From Athripsodes cinereus (lineage: Eukaryota; Arthropoda; Insecta; Trichoptera; Leptoceridae), in NCBI GenBank assembly GCA_947579605.1, contig OX388314.1:4898001-4962000 (forward strand): a DNA stretch of 64,000 nt. Reading direction: 5' to 3'. Below are positions 1 through 10,153 of the stretch, one piece after another. How positions within the stretch are numbered: the stretch's first letter is position 1; each line of letters begins with the position of its first letter. The translations under genes were made by a program, and so were the position numbers. Below the pieces are notes generated by a model. It was not told the DNA's origin, ran no database searches, and saw only the letters and a list, made by a program, of their open reading frames with translations.

Positions 1-1004
1 ATTGTTAAGCCCAAATGGATTAAGAAGTCTTTAAAGTGTGAACCTTGAACGGACAAGAGAAGAAAAGATGGACACATACAAGGTGATTTGACGACCCGGA
101 ACACTATCTTTTACAATATTATAATTATAGTTTCTGTTTTATGAAGAAGTGACTCAAGAGTGACGTGATTGATTGTAAATAAAATTAAAAGTTTTGAGGA
201 TAAAGGAGGAAAGAAGAATAATTAATTTAAAAGTACCTACATATATTATGAATTCAAAAAATCCGCTGTAAATCTGTCTAATGTGAATGGAAGTTATATG
301 TTAAGTGTTTTATTAGGGTTTAACTGCTTTTAAACGTTTTGCTGCCCAAACAGATTGAAAATAGGATTAGGGATGAGGTGTAGAGCGTGGGATAAAGGAT
401 GTGTAGGATAGATTCCCAAGATAAAGTGGTGAGGTAAATGAAAAGTGTTTGTGGGCGTCGGGACAGGAATAAAAGTAATTTGATATTCGCTTGTCTGATC
501 AGAACTTGCCTCTAAATTTGCTGAAAATATTATTTATTACCTGTATGGGGTTTTTAAGTTATTTCGTAAAAATTAGAAATATTTTTAAAGGTTGTATGTA
601 GGTTAGATAATAATCCAAACAGGAACTCTTATATTAATGTGACAGAAACAACAAGCGAAAAGGGTGTGTGGTCCTTGGTCTACACCGTAAGGCGCGCAGT
701 GCGTATTTGGGTATACAGGTACAAGGATTAGATAATAATATAGAAAATAAAATATTCTATAACAATGCATTTGGTTGCTGATACCTGCCTATGAAAGAAA
801 GAGACCATCATACCTGAAGTGCATTGGTATACTGGCCCGACTATAATTTTGTTTCTTTTGTTCAGGTTCATTCGTGTAGCTTATTCTATGTATAAATTTA
901 CTTTTGTGAATGTATGTATTTATTTATTTAGCTATATATTTTTAATTATTTTATTTATTTATTTTTTATTTATTATTATTATTTTATTATTTAGTTTTGT
1001 TTCA
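1..1004. other. A+T-rich stretch, no gene recognised
   Basis: No ORF with recognisable protein character and no clear repeat end were seen before the LINE 3' end near 1005. The segment 900-1000 is a TTATT-rich low-complexity run; an 86-codon ORF there (819-1079) is made of this run and is not believed. Confidence 0.5.
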
Positions 1005-1155
1005 TGGGTTAGTTGGAAGATATCGCGCTTCAGCGATAAACTCGCCCATTGCACAAATATATGTGTTCAATGGTTATGATATCATTTTTTTTCTCTCCTT
1101 GTATACTATTTTTGTGCAATAAAGATTTATTATTAATTTTATTATTATAATATTG
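1005..1155 (+). repeat. LINE 3' untranslated end, 5'-truncated
   Basis: Contains GTTGGAAGATATCGC, a short hairpin-like CGCTTCAGCGATAA, then GTGCAATAAAG and a T/A-rich tail. The same arrangement appears in reverse at 15300-15455. It looks like the 3' end of a lepidopteran Jockey/CR1-type LINE; the clade name is from memory, the duplication within the window is seen directly. Confidence 0.5.
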
Positions 1156-1247
1156 TAAGAAAATACCATAAGCGATGGGGTTGACCATACAAATTGATTT
1201 TTTTTTTAATATTTTACATTTTTAATATATATGAATTATCTTTAAGT

Positions 1248-1655
1248 CTGAAACGAAAACTGAACGACTCATGTGCCCTGCCATTGGTTAGATACGGCTT
1301 GGAAATCATGACAATAACGCTTGCAATAAAAATAAAAGTGAAATGTGTAGAACTAGCTATGGAAAAACAAATGCTGGGAATCAGCTTAAGAAACATAGTA
1401 AAGAATGATACAATCCGAAAGAAAACGAAAGTTGTGAATATTATTTATAAAGTCTCCTGGCTGAAATGGCAATGGGCTGGTCATATAGTTCGAATAGAGG
1501 ATGGCAAATGTAAGCCTAGGATCTTGGAATGGAGACCATGCGAGGATAAAAGAAATATAGTAAGGTCTCAAAATAGATGGAATGATGACATTATCCAAGT
1601 TGCGCGAAAAAAGTGGGTTCGTGTCGCTAAATACTGTAAAAATGGAAAAAATTGA
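1248..1655 (+). pseudogene. RTE-type LINE ORF2 C-terminus (5'-truncated)
   Basis: About 135 codons that read as the C-terminal tail of an endonuclease/reverse-transcriptase polyprotein of an RTE-like non-LTR retrotransposon. Visible landmarks in order: LPLVRYGLE (usually LPVLTYGxE/xxW), MEKQMLGISLRN (MERxMLGIxRxDR), LKWQWAGHIVRI (LKWxWAGHVxRM) and RWNDDIIQVA (RWxDDIxxxAG) near the end. The catalytic reverse transcriptase and endonuclease domains are absent, so it cannot be active. The TGA stop at 1653-1655 falls slightly before the usual end; the next bases continue a related tail in another frame. Neighbour at 1755 is a different RTE subfamily on the opposite strand. Confidence 0.75.
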
Positions 1656-1754
1656 ATGAGGCCTTGCAGAATTCCTTGCCAGAATTCAGCAGTGCAGACG
1701 CGAAAGTTATCAGAAAATAAGTTTTAAGTTATACATACATATACAAACATACCA

Positions 1755-2036
1755 TCACGCCGTTTCCCTCGCGGGGTAGGCAGAAAGGATCGAGCGCCAT
1801 TTCCTTCTATCCTTCCATACATATTTCGCTTCCGTCACTGTCATACAACTCCTCATGCATGCTCTCCTGTTCAATGTGCTCAACACGTAACCGTCTTGTA
1901 GGATTTTATTTAAATTATCTTGCCATTTAATCCTCGGACATCCACGTCTCCGAGCACCATTCCTGTCAGCCAAATAGATCTTCTTGGACATTCTGTCCCC
2001 ATTCATTCTTTCCACGTGCCCAAACGATCTTAACTT
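1755..2036 (-). pseudogene. RTE-type LINE ORF2 C-terminus, 'NRRACMR' subfamily
   Basis: Reads on the minus strand FGHVERMN, then CPRIKW, NRRACMRSCM, EAKYVWKDRRKW and ends SAYPARETA plus stop. This is the familiar C-terminal tail of insect RTE-like LINE proteins. The same subfamily recurs at 9490-9580, 32650-33360, 50196-50283 and 59100-59372. Upstream domains are missing, as expected for a 5'-truncated insertion. It may continue a few codons beyond the first methionine because the frame stays open to about 2036. Confidence 0.75.
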
Positions 2037-3429
2037 AGTTTTAAGTTATACATATACAAATATGTTTATTATTAAGGGATATACACTTTTTTACAAAAAT
2101 AATACAGTTTTATACTCAAGTAATACCTACTACAGAATAAAAATAATTATTCATTAATTTATTAATTAGTTTACATTTCACATCATTGAGTCAGCGAAGA
2201 GGCGATCACCGCCTGTCATAAAAGTCATGTTTTTTTTTGGCATAGAAGAGACGAGTTTATTATTTATTTATTCTTCTTGCACATCATCATTACATAACGG
2301 TGTTAACAAAATAATATAATTTTTTTAAAAACTAGGACGATGTGCAGTGGCGAGATTATCACTATAAAGTGATTTCTTCCATCTAACCACGAATTATATG
2401 CATTGAGTCCACTAGATACTTCTGGAAGATGCTGTGAAGATAAAAAAATCTGAAAAACACAAGTAGGTACATCATTTTTGCTCATTTCGACGTAAATCTA
2501 TCACTCATACAGATCTTTTATAAAACAAAAAATAACGATTCCAAAAATCAAATAAACTTGAAAGATAAACTTTACTCACAACGTTTTATTCAGTCAAAAC
2601 ACTTAAAATAATAATAAAAAAATATAGGTTATTATTTATTGTATCTGAAATATTTATTAATTTTCAATGTAGATTTACGGGAGAAAATCAGACAAATAGA
2701 CGACTGAAGAATGAGATACTGAGAAAAGGATTTTCATGTTAAATATTAAATGTATAAACAAACACCCGTAGCCGTACTCATAAAAATGATAAAGGATATT
2801 TAATCCAGACTTGCTAACAATTATTATAAGTATGAGAATAGGATTATGTAAGATTTAATCGAAATTTTACTAACAAAATTTACTCTAACTATTTCCGTTT
2901 TCAATATTATGTTATAATTCAGAGGTAAAAAAAATATACCAGAACTCAAGGAACAAAAATACTATACTATACCTACTACTAAAAAAACTAAAAGAAATTA
3001 TAAAAAAACACACTGTTTATTTTTCGCTATTGTATTTTTTACTGGAGCTCTTTCGTCAAGCTTTCTTGACATTTTCAAGATAACTAATTGATATAAAAGT
3101 TTTTTACAATGTCAAATACGTTAAAATGTCTTGTTACAATGTGAACACACAAACCCTAAATCACTTAAAAGAAGTTACTTTAAAAAATTGATAATGTGAT
3201 TATTTGTGTTCTTCAAGACTTGTTGAATGAAAAAAATTAACTGTCATTTTTTAACCTTTCAAATGGTAACTATTTATTGATTCACCAAATAAACTACTTA
3301 CGCTTTTTACAAAAATATCAAAATTAATAAAAATATATCAAATAATTTGTAAGTAGCTAAACTCTACTCTAAATTTTTTTTATTTACAAATTATTTAATT
3401 TAATAATGGAGTTTTACTAATTTCATGAA
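2037..3429. other. A+T-rich stretch, no gene recognised
   Basis: No recognisable coding sequence or bounded repeat. The 60-codon minus ORF near 2303-2485 has no protein-like character. Confidence 0.5.
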
Positions 3430-3521
3430 AATAAAATCAGTGAAATCTTGGCACAAATCGTCCCACAAGGGACGGGTTGCCGTAATCTTATAAATAATAA
3501 TTATAATAAAATCAGTGAAAT
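3430..3521 (+). mobile_element. 58-bp retroposed fragment with a 17-bp target-site duplication
   Basis: A perfect 17-bp direct repeat AATAAAATCAGTGAAAT lies at 3430-3446 and 3505-3521. Between them is a 58-bp insert starting CTTGGCACAAATCG and ending in ATAAATAATAATTAT. The long exact duplication plus an A/T-rich tail is the signature of LINE-machinery insertion, here of an extremely 5'-truncated element. Confidence 0.7.
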
Positions 3522-4278
3522 AAAAATATTAATTTCACATTCACTTAACCTAGTTACAAACCGTATTCACAACAAGTTATCGACAGAAATATAATTTTTG
3601 CAATTACAATTTTACAAGTTCGTACACAACTATGATCAAAAAGTGCTAAAAAATTGACACTTGGGAATAATTTTAGCTAAAGTTGGAATTACTTAAATCT
3701 CTGTTTGTAAGTGACGTTTCACTAAGCCAGACATTAAAGTTGGAATATGAGTTATCCTGCGATTGGGATTACGTGTATTAGGTATATTATTTTTCTTCGA
3801 AATACGTTATTGAATGCGTAGATATTATCAAAGCAACTATGTACTCGTACTACTACTACTTCTACTACGGCGTAGGTAGCTAGAGGGAGTTAGGTGCTAC
3901 GTTGCTACGTATAATAATCATGAGATCGTCACAACATGGAGAAGACGAGGTCCCCCCCTAATAATTTTCAAACTACGCATGGATAGAAAAAGCAGTCGCT
4001 GTTATTTAATTTTTTTTTCATTCATTTCTAAACAAACTAACAATTTTACACAATTGAAATCAATTCTGCAATATTCTACTTCCCCAAAAGAGATAACACG
4101 TGATCTCTTAAAATAATAGGATTTTGTTTTTATGTTTCAGTAAATATAATATTATGATATGAAAAATAATATATTGCAAAACTTTTAAAGTTATACAATA
4201 AGGTTTGCGATATGCATTTTTTTATTTTTTTAGCGTATCGTTGGAAGATGAACAATGTTATAACAATATATCAACTAA
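3522..4278. other. A+T-rich stretch, no gene recognised
   Basis: Nothing recognisable apart from short simple TAC runs near 3845-3865. Confidence 0.5.
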
Positions 4279-4341
4279 TTTGGGTTTATTTGGGTTTATA
4301 ACAAAATCCAGATATATCTTTTAAAAAAAATAAAAAAAATA
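4279..4341 (+). repeat. tRNA-derived SINE, 3' end only
   Basis: GGGTTTATAACAAAATCC and AGATATATCTTTTAAA followed by an A-rich tail match the 3' end of the SINE seen in fuller form at 6338, 16206, 49294 and 49775. The tRNA-like head is missing. Confidence 0.65.
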
Positions 4342-4699
4342 TCCGTTGAAATGTGCTTCAACCTACTCTGACGATCTTAATTTAACAATACGCGTAGTAT
4401 GACTTGTGCGTTCATAACACGTAGTCAGTCCACTGGTTCTTCACTTTGTGAGAAATCCTAATAACAAATACGGGTCATCCTTTTCATATAAAAAAAAACA
4501 TACATAAGCTTACAAAAAAAATTGAAAATTTATTCTATTTTCAGAACTTTACGTGGGTATCAATAAAATAACCTAAATAATGGACATCGTCTTTCGTGTT
4601 TATATTTGTCAATGATTTGAAGTAATCTTCACCTATAAGTATACAAAAACAAACAACATTTTTACAAAATAAAACTTATTACAAAAAAAAAAACACCTA
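4342..4699. other. A+T-rich stretch, no gene recognised
   Basis: No recognisable feature; poly-A just before the tandem duplication at 4700. Confidence 0.5.
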
Positions 4700-4803
4700 G
4701 GTATTACATTTATTCAATAAAAACTAGTTTTTATATCATTTCATGTCTTGTCACAAATGTGAAATTTGTCCAAAATGACATACAAAACTCAATCACTGTT
4801 ATT

Positions 4804-4988
4804 TTACTGCCGCTGTTCTTCAGTATCCTGCTCTTTTGCGTCGCAGTAATCCTTCGCCCTCCTTTCCACAGCAACAGTGCTTTGTATGTCAATGTCACAT
4901 TGGATGTAACCTTCTTCATGGAATCCTTGCGTAGGGCACACAACATACATAGTACAATAAACAAATATACTTACCTTCGTAGTAGTGC
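4804..4988 (-). CDS. Candidate 3'-terminal exon pair, downstream copy (unknown protein)
   Basis: On the minus strand a 14-nt exon candidate GCACTACTACGAAG (4975-4988) is followed by a perfect donor GTAAGT, a 49-nt interval ending in AG, and an exon at 4804-4925 whose frame joins to read HYYEGFHEEGYIQCDID, then a charged tail ending EQDTEEQRQ and a stop. AATAAA lies about 100 nt downstream, as for a polyadenylation signal. The reading is acidic and protein-like, unlike the longer overlapping ORFs in the other frames. Weak points are the very short intron and the lack of a recognised family. No upstream exon was identified. The whole block is duplicated in tandem (see 5107-5291). Confidence 0.3.
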
Positions 4989-5106
4989 CTAATACTTACC
5001 TTGGTATTACATTTATTCATTAAAAACTAGTTTTTATATCATTTCATGTCTTGTCACAAATGTGAAATTTGTCCAAAATGACATACAAAACTCAATCACT
5101 GTTATT

Positions 5107-5291
5107 TTACTGCCGCTGTTCTTCAGTATCCTGCTCTTTTGCGTCGCAGTAATCCTTCGCCCTCCTTTCCACAGCAACAGTGCTTTGTATGTCAATGTCA
5201 CATTGGATGTAACCTTCTTCATGGAATCCTTGCGTAGGGCACACAACATACATAGTACAATAAACAAATATACTTACCTTCGTAGTAGTGC
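5107..5291 (-). CDS. Candidate 3'-terminal exon pair, upstream copy (unknown protein)
   Basis: Copy of the 4804-4988 exon pair, offset by 303 bp and identical over the coding part: small exon 5278-5291, GTAAGT donor, terminal exon 5107-5228. This copy would be reached first by a transcript coming from the right, so the other would be a spare terminal exon. The sequence before the small exon (GTTAGTGTATAG) could be an acceptor or simply in-frame coding. Function unknown. Confidence 0.3.
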
Positions 5292-5467
5292 CTATACACT
5301 AACCATTACAAAACACTTAAATAAAAAAGGTCTTTAAGTTCGTATTTAGTTTTCAGTCTGTCAGTTCTTTTCTAGTTTATTTATTTATTTACGAAATCAA
5401 ATGCCTTTTGAAGACATCAAAAAAGTAATGTGTGTAATAAATAAACGTAAAAAAAAACACAAAACAC

Positions 5468-5722
5468 CGATTAAGATGGTACGGACACATCTTGAGATTA
5501 CCACAGGATAATATGATCAAAAGGACAATGGACGTAGAAATAGGACCCAGAAGACCAGGCAGACCAGTAACCACCTGGATGTCCACAATTGACCTGAAGG
5601 AGGCAAAGTTGCGCTCGGAGGACGTAGGGGACCTCAAAACTTGGAAGATGAGAACTAGGAGAGCCGACCCCAAGTAAATGGGATAAAGGTGAGGGCGAAG
5701 AAGAAGAAGAAAAAAAACACAA
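5468..5722 (+). pseudogene. RTE-type LINE ORF2 C-terminus with (GAA)n tail
   Basis: The frame reads LRWYGHILRLP, GPRRPGRPVTTW and DLKTWKMRTRRADPK before a stop at 5675-5677, typical of the last 70 codons of RTE-like ORFs (RRLRWxGHVxRM, RRxGRPxxTW). It is followed by a short 3' UTR ending in GAAGAAGAAGAAGAAAA, the microsatellite tail of this family. The same tail, more strongly truncated, occurs at 5821-5881 and 37505-37562. Confidence 0.75.
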
Positions 5723-5780
5723 AATATGTAGAGATATTAAAGCTATTGATTGAGTCGACGTTGATTTTGAAAAACTCCAT

Positions 5781-5921
5781 TATATTGATATAATGAAAAC
5801 AAAATTGTTTTTGGTTTTACAACGACTTCTTCGCCCTTGCCTTTCGCCCCGGCTCTCCTAGTTCTCATCTTCCAAATCGTAGTAAAACCAAAAACAATTT
5901 TGTTTTCATCATATCGATATT
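5781..5921. repeat. Inverted repeat enclosing an RTE 3' tail
   Basis: A 40-bp arm at 5781-5820 (with AAAATTGTTTTTGGTTTTAC) is repeated in inverse orientation at 5882-5921 with two or three mismatches. The 61-bp loop is the minus-strand 3' tail of the RTE family at 5468 (ACTAGGAGAGCCGG... GGGCGAAGAAG in sense orientation). Confidence 0.75.
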
Positions 5922-6118
5922 AAAGCTATTCAATTTTCATCAAAACTCGTTTTCATTATCACTAGTATATTCTATAAGAAAAAATACTACTTACACTAGA
6001 TGCAATGTATACAATACAATATCTTTAATATGATTCATATCAAAGTTTGGGACTAGCTCGATCTGTCCATATATATATTTGCTATATATTATGTTGCCTT
6101 AAATTCAGCGATTAGGTG
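5922..6118. other. Short spacer with LINE 3' UTR-like motif
   Basis: Near 6047 GTTTGGGACTAGCTCGATCT recurs at 53365-53395 as GTTTGGGACTAGCTCGGTCT, downstream of a CR1/L2-like C-terminus, so this is probably a scrap of the same LINE 3' UTR. Confidence 0.4.
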
Positions 6119-6211
6119 TGATGCCACGCATCTTGAATTTCTTAGTTTCTTGTGGTCACAGAGAGGAGAGCTTGCATGTTTATTACATGCGTCTGGTCTA
6201 TAACTGGGGAA
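6119..6211 (+). repeat. Family A retroposon, partial
   Basis: Shares GAGAGCTTGCATGTTTATTAC and CTGGTCT with the full copy at 48546-48792 in the same orientation; both ends missing. Confidence 0.6.
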
Positions 6212-6225
6212 GTTAGCAATGTAAT

Positions 6226-6660
6226 GAAATTTGCCACCCATTCCTAAAGTCTCTTTTTTATAATGACGAATGTCCTGTAAAGGTGGGTGTTCAAAAAAAT
6301 AAAAACATTTTACATCTTATGTAAATTCAGCGACGAGTTTTTTTTTTATTTTATAGATATATCTATCTGGGTTTTTGTTATAAACCCAAATACAACCTTA
6401 TACCCCTTTCACAGTAAGCTTAAATCTTGTGTCGTGAAAGGGGAATTTGCCGGCACCTGGGATCGAACCTCGTACCTCTTGTCCACGAGGCCGAGAACCT
6501 ACCTCCAGGCTACCGACGAACTCATAAATTCACTTTGCCACCCAATGTCTTATTTTTTTAATGGCATGGATAGGACGGCTTCCATGTCTATGACATGCGC
6601 ATTGTCTGCTAGCTATCCCACTTGTGGTATATGCCGTGACGGTATAATAAATAACCTTCT
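6226..6660 (+). repeat. Family A retroposon interrupted by a SINE
   Basis: Family A sequence (TGTCCTGTAAAGGTGGGTGT ... TTCAGCGACGAG) runs to 6337, is split by the SINE at 6338-6521, and resumes with TTTGCCACCC to the end CCGTGACGGTATAATAA. The order shows that family A was present before the SINE inserted. Confidence 0.75.
6338..6521 (-). repeat. tRNA-derived SINE, near full length
   Basis: In sense (minus) orientation: head GTTCGTCGGTAGCCTGGAGG (A-box-like), then a B box read as GGTTCGATCCC in the better copies (here AGGTTCGATCCC), then TGCCGGCAAATTCCCC, a body ending GGGTTTATAACAAAAACC, and an A-rich tail. A tRNA-like promoter head followed by a non-tRNA body and poly-A is the standard SINE layout. 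Which tRNA gave rise to it is not decidable by eye. Confidence 0.75.
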
Positions 6661-6837
6661 GAAATTCGAAACGAACAAATATTGCGACGTAGCGTAGAAA
6701 ACTTCAAACAACAATAAATTCCTGGAATTTATGTTTGATACGCAATTCGGAAACAAATTAAGATATATTATTATGTACAGTACAAAAATAGTCAAATATT
6801 TAAGTCCGCTAATGTGTATGTACTTTCTATTGCTATG

Positions 6838-7078
6838 ACCATCTATACCATCAAGGCATATCCACCAGACTAAGGCGTAGCCACCAGACAAGCCGCATGC
6901 GGTAAACATGGAAGCTGTCCAATCCGTGCCAATAAAAAAATATGGCATTCAATAAGGGTGGTAAAACCGTCGCTGAATTTAAGATGTAAAATGTCTATTT
7001 TTTCATACATCTGCTATTTACAGGACACTCGAAAACTTACGGAAAAGGGTGAAAGCGCAATACTTGGCCAGATGCTCC
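6838..7078 (-). repeat. Family A retroposon, near full length, diverged
   Basis: Shows, in reverse orientation, ACCATCAAGGCATATCC, AGCTGTCC, CGCTGAATTTAAGATG, ACAGGACACTCGAAAACTTA; compare 27505-27750. Many substitutions. Confidence 0.65.
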
Positions 7079-7189
7079 ACAGAAAATAAACATATAAATA
7101 AAAAAAAAACAAAGTCAAAATAATTATTTTAAGGAAATTATAAACGAAGTGTAAAAAACATTTTTTTTCGCCTTGAGAAGATGCTCTCG

Positions 7190-7285
7190 CCAATAAAAAA
7201 AATGAGACTTTCAGGATGGGTGGCAAACATGATCGCTGGTCTGCCGATTATCCCAGTTATGGGATATACCGTGATGATATAGTAG
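7190..7285. repeat. Family A, rearranged (two orientations)
   Basis: 7195-7236 reads in reverse orientation (TTTCAGGATGGGTGGCAAAC), then 7237-7285 continues in forward orientation (GGGATATACCGTGATGATAT). The junction is an inversion inside the element. Confidence 0.55.
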
Positions 7286-7678
7286 AAGTGTAAGGAATAA
7301 AAAAGTACTAATCAAATAAATAATTCAAACTCCTCCTAGTTTGAGAAAGACATTACAAGTCAAAACTCGAGTCATTTTTAAGAAAGTACGTGTAAAACCA
7401 AAAAATATTACATTATTTATCCTTACAAAATTAAAACAAACAAAACTCAATATACAAAAAGTACTAAAATAAAAAGTAATTTAATATGTCTGAAATTAAT
7501 ATGTTTAATGGTTATTTCCTAAGCGAAGTCGGGTTTTAAAAGCTAGTCAATAATATGACATTACATTAGGTATACTATATGGCTGAACAATTTCCTCCAA
7601 TTAACAGCATTTTAATTAATTTATTTCTCATATCCTCTACACATATCAATATATTTTATTACAATAAGTGTATGTGGA
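7286..7678. other. A+T-rich stretch, no gene recognised
   Basis: No recognisable feature. Confidence 0.5.
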
Positions 7679-8098
7679 CAAGGGGTTTCCAACCCTGTAC
7701 CCGCGAATCAGTTTGTATGTACGCATTTCGAATTCCTATACCGAATCGAAAATCTACTCTGTCGATGCGAGAGGGGGGGGGGGGGGGTTAAAAAGTGGGA
7801 GACATAAAAATGTCTTAACTTTTAGAAAATATTCTCGAACGAAATTGAAGAGATTCACATTCTTAATTCCTATATCAAATCGAATATCTGGCGACAACGG
7901 CTAGAAATTTTGAGTGCAAGTGGAATCACCAAATTCTGAAAACTGAGTCCTAAAGAAGGTCTGTCTTTTTTCATTCTATAAAAAAAATGGTCACCCTAGT
8001 CATATTGAATTCTTTTTTTTAACAAGGCTTGTGCCCGCAATTATTTTCTATACCTACTCTGGATTGCGCCCGCGCGACAAAAAGGTTGCGAACCCCTG
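7679..8098. mobile_element. Non-autonomous hAT-like element with G homopolymer
   Basis: Left end CAAGGGGTTTCCAACC and right end (reverse complement) CAGGGGTTCGCAACC form hAT-style terminal inverted repeats. A run of 15 G lies at 7773-7787. Internal CCTATACCGAATCGAAAAT matches, in reverse, the element at 12119-12626 that has a C run. A clean 8-bp target duplication was not found (left flank TATGTGGA, right flank ATCTAGAC). No transposase is encoded. Confidence 0.6.
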
Positions 8099-8214
8099 AT
8101 CTAGACTCTATCTATTCGGTCACCTAGTAGGAAACGCAACTTCAAAGACTGCAAGATTAGTTTTTTCTTGCATTCAGCGATTTTTCATTTCATCAACTGA
8201 AAACACACTACACT

Positions 8215-8456
8215 ACACTACACCATCACGGCATATCCCACAAGTGGGGAAGCCAGCAGACCAGCCGCATGTAAGAAACATGCAAGCTGTCCTCTTCGTG
8301 CCAATATAAAATCAAGACATTCAGGATGAGTGGCAAACTTCATCGCTGAATTTAAGATGTACAATGTCTTAATTTTTTCGAACACCTGCCTTTTACAGGA
8401 CACTCGAAAACTTAAGGAGAAGAGTGGGAGACCAATTCTTTACCGGGTGCTACACG
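8215..8456 (-). repeat. Family A retroposon, full length
   Basis: One of three best copies (others 27505-27750 and 48546-48792). Begins in reverse with a CACTA-rich simple repeat then ACCATCACGGCATATCCC, and ends AAGAGTGGGAGACCAATTCT plus CCGGGTGCT. A 61-codon ORF through it is incidental. Confidence 0.8.
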
Positions 8457-8632
8457 GGATCTTCTTTATCTCATTCCAATATTTAATTATTTAAAAATAT
8501 ACATTATTGACTAGATAATAAAACTAGTATAAATAGTACCTAATGTTGCGAATTCGGAGTCGCTAAGTCAATATAGGTAATCATGTAACAGAACACAAAT
8601 AAAATATTAATTTAATTTATTAATTCACACCA

Positions 8633-8790
8633 GCATGGTATTTCCTACACGTGGGGTAACCAGCAGATGAAAACGTCTTTAATCTAAAGTCTGCCTTTGA
8701 ACCTTGTGGAGACCCTGGTAAAAACAGGTCTCCTACTGATTTCCGTTATTTATCAGGTGTCCTGTAAAAGGCAAATACCTACTCGAAGAC
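8633..8790. repeat. Family A, rearranged fragments
   Basis: 8633-8670 is family A in reverse (GGTATTTCCTACACGTGGGG), whereas 8710-8790 carries forward family A pieces (GGTCTCCTACTG, GGTGTCCTGTAAAAGGC). Confidence 0.5.
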
Positions 8791-9489
8791 CTCACGTATA
8801 AATAAGACAACTATGCAATTACTAACTTTACTGAACACTGGCTGGCTTTCAACTGATTAATTTTTTTTTTGTGGTAATTCATGAAAAAAAAACTCATTTT
8901 TAGGATGTCTAGGAACAGAATATGTGTTCCACTTTTGTTTGTAAGTTTTGTCCAGTAATAATTTGATTATGAAATCTTTTTTTTTTATTTTCCATTAGAG
9001 AACAGGTAACATTATGTATTTTTTTCTTGATTTCATTCATAATTAAATAAATAAAATAATAAAACAAAATTATGTAAATTTTAATAACTAGTGTTCTTAG
9101 TCAACATGTTATAATCAACAAAGAATATAAAGAAGTATTTTCTTTCTTTTCCTCGAGGCAAGGCACCCGATACCGAGTAAATTATGAATATATAGAAGTA
9201 TTTCAAACAAAAATAAATGGGGTGTAAGGTAGTACATATTCTAATTAAAAATATTCAGTGTTCAGAGAAACTGATTAATCAATTCACCGTGTCGGGGCTT
9301 AGGTAGCAAAATTCCATAATGAAATTGAAAAACAAATATTTTTTCTCTACTTTAATCTAAAGATTGACAATGTCCTTATAAGACGAAACACACCTCACTC
9401 AATAAAAAACATACAGTAGAAAAAATATTTGTTTTGTAATTAAATTCAACTAATTAACGAAACATTGTTCAAATATGTCAAAAAAAAAT
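8791..9489. other. A+T-rich stretch with family C fragment
   Basis: No coding sequence. Around 9358-9440 AGATTGACAATGTCCTTATA and CAGTAGAAAAAATATTTGTTT belong to a dispersed repeat (family C) also near 24475, 40775, 48235 and 54765. Confidence 0.45.
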
Positions 9490-9580
9490 TACCTTACACA
9501 CTTCCTTCACTTCCTCTATGTTCATCCAGTTTCTCATACATGCACGCCGATTTCTCTTACTCAATACGCGCAAAGAGTCT
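9490..9580 (-). pseudogene. RTE 'NRRACMR' subfamily fragment
   Basis: On the minus strand ATGCACGCCGATTTCTCTTA and its flanks correspond to the NRRACM segment seen at 1755-2036 and 33169-33300. Only about 30 codons remain, abutting an RTE of another subfamily on the opposite strand. Confidence 0.5.
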
Positions 9581-9594
9581 CTGTCCAGGTGATT

Positions 9595-10153
9595 AAGTCA
9601 TTGTATGACAGGTACCTGGGAGCAACCATAGCAGCTAGCGGGGCTTTCTGGAAGGCGTCTGGACTCAGCATCAGGACAAAATGTGGCTTGTTCAATGCGT
9701 GCATCATCCCAATCCTTCTATATGGCTGCGAGTCTTGGCACTTAACCAAGGCTCAAGAGCGGAAGATACTAAGCTTTGAAAACAAGTGTCTTAGAAGGAT
9801 TTTGGATGTCAGATGGTATGAACATGTTACAAATGATGCTGTGCGCCGGCGCACCCAGCAGAGACCTGTAATCTCCGTAATACAGGAGAGACGATGGTCC
9901 TGGCTGAGACATGTTTTGAGAATGCCTAATGATAGTTGGCCAAAAAGAGCACTGTTCTTCCGTCCGCAGGGGTTCCGTCGGCCCGGGCGTCCCTCTTTCA
10001 CAATACACCGTTCCTATGACAACGATATCAGAGCGCAAGGAATGTCGTGGAAAGAGGTGACGCAATTGGCACAGAGATGCTCTGAATGGAGGAGGCTGGT
10101 TTCTGGCCTGTGCTCCCGAGAGGAGCGTTGAGGGCGATGATGATGATGATGTT
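9595..10153 (+). pseudogene. RTE-type LINE ORF2 C-terminus with (GAT)n tail
   Basis: The longest open LINE reading in the window, about 180 codons. Landmarks: RYLGATIAASG near the start, CIIPILLYGCESW, FENKCLRRILDVRW, RWSWLRHVLRMPND, RRPGRPSFT and WRRLVSGLCSREER before the stop. It corresponds to the region after the reverse transcriptase domain in RTE-like endonuclease/RT proteins. The 3' end runs into GATGATGATGATGATG at 10137-10152, the tail of this family. The open frame and G+C-richer codons compared with the surroundings suggest a relatively young insertion. It lacks all catalytic domains. Fragments of the same subfamily occur at 48877-49170, 53913-53990 and 62440-62528. Confidence 0.85.

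Larger units (their letters stand above)
4700..5294. repeat. 303-bp tandem duplication
   Basis: Unit 1 is 4700-5002 and unit 2 5003-5294. Anchors such as GTATTACATTTATTCA (4701 and 5004) and the end CGTAGTAGTGCCTA repeat with a constant offset of 303 bp, and the copies differ at only a few positions near the edges. Each unit carries the candidate terminal exon described separately, so the duplication is recent or conserved. Confidence 0.9.

Noticed and set aside
819..1079. 86-codon hydrophobic ORF
   Set aside because: Made of a TTATT-type low-complexity run and a LINE 3' UTR.
4731..5267. The two identical 77-codon ORFs on each strand of the 303-bp duplication
   Set aside because: They run through the candidate 3' UTR and splice sites; the third frame is the protein-like one.
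8218..8403. 61-codon minus ORF, also at 27508-27693
   Set aside because: Lies wholly inside family A; other copies break the frame.
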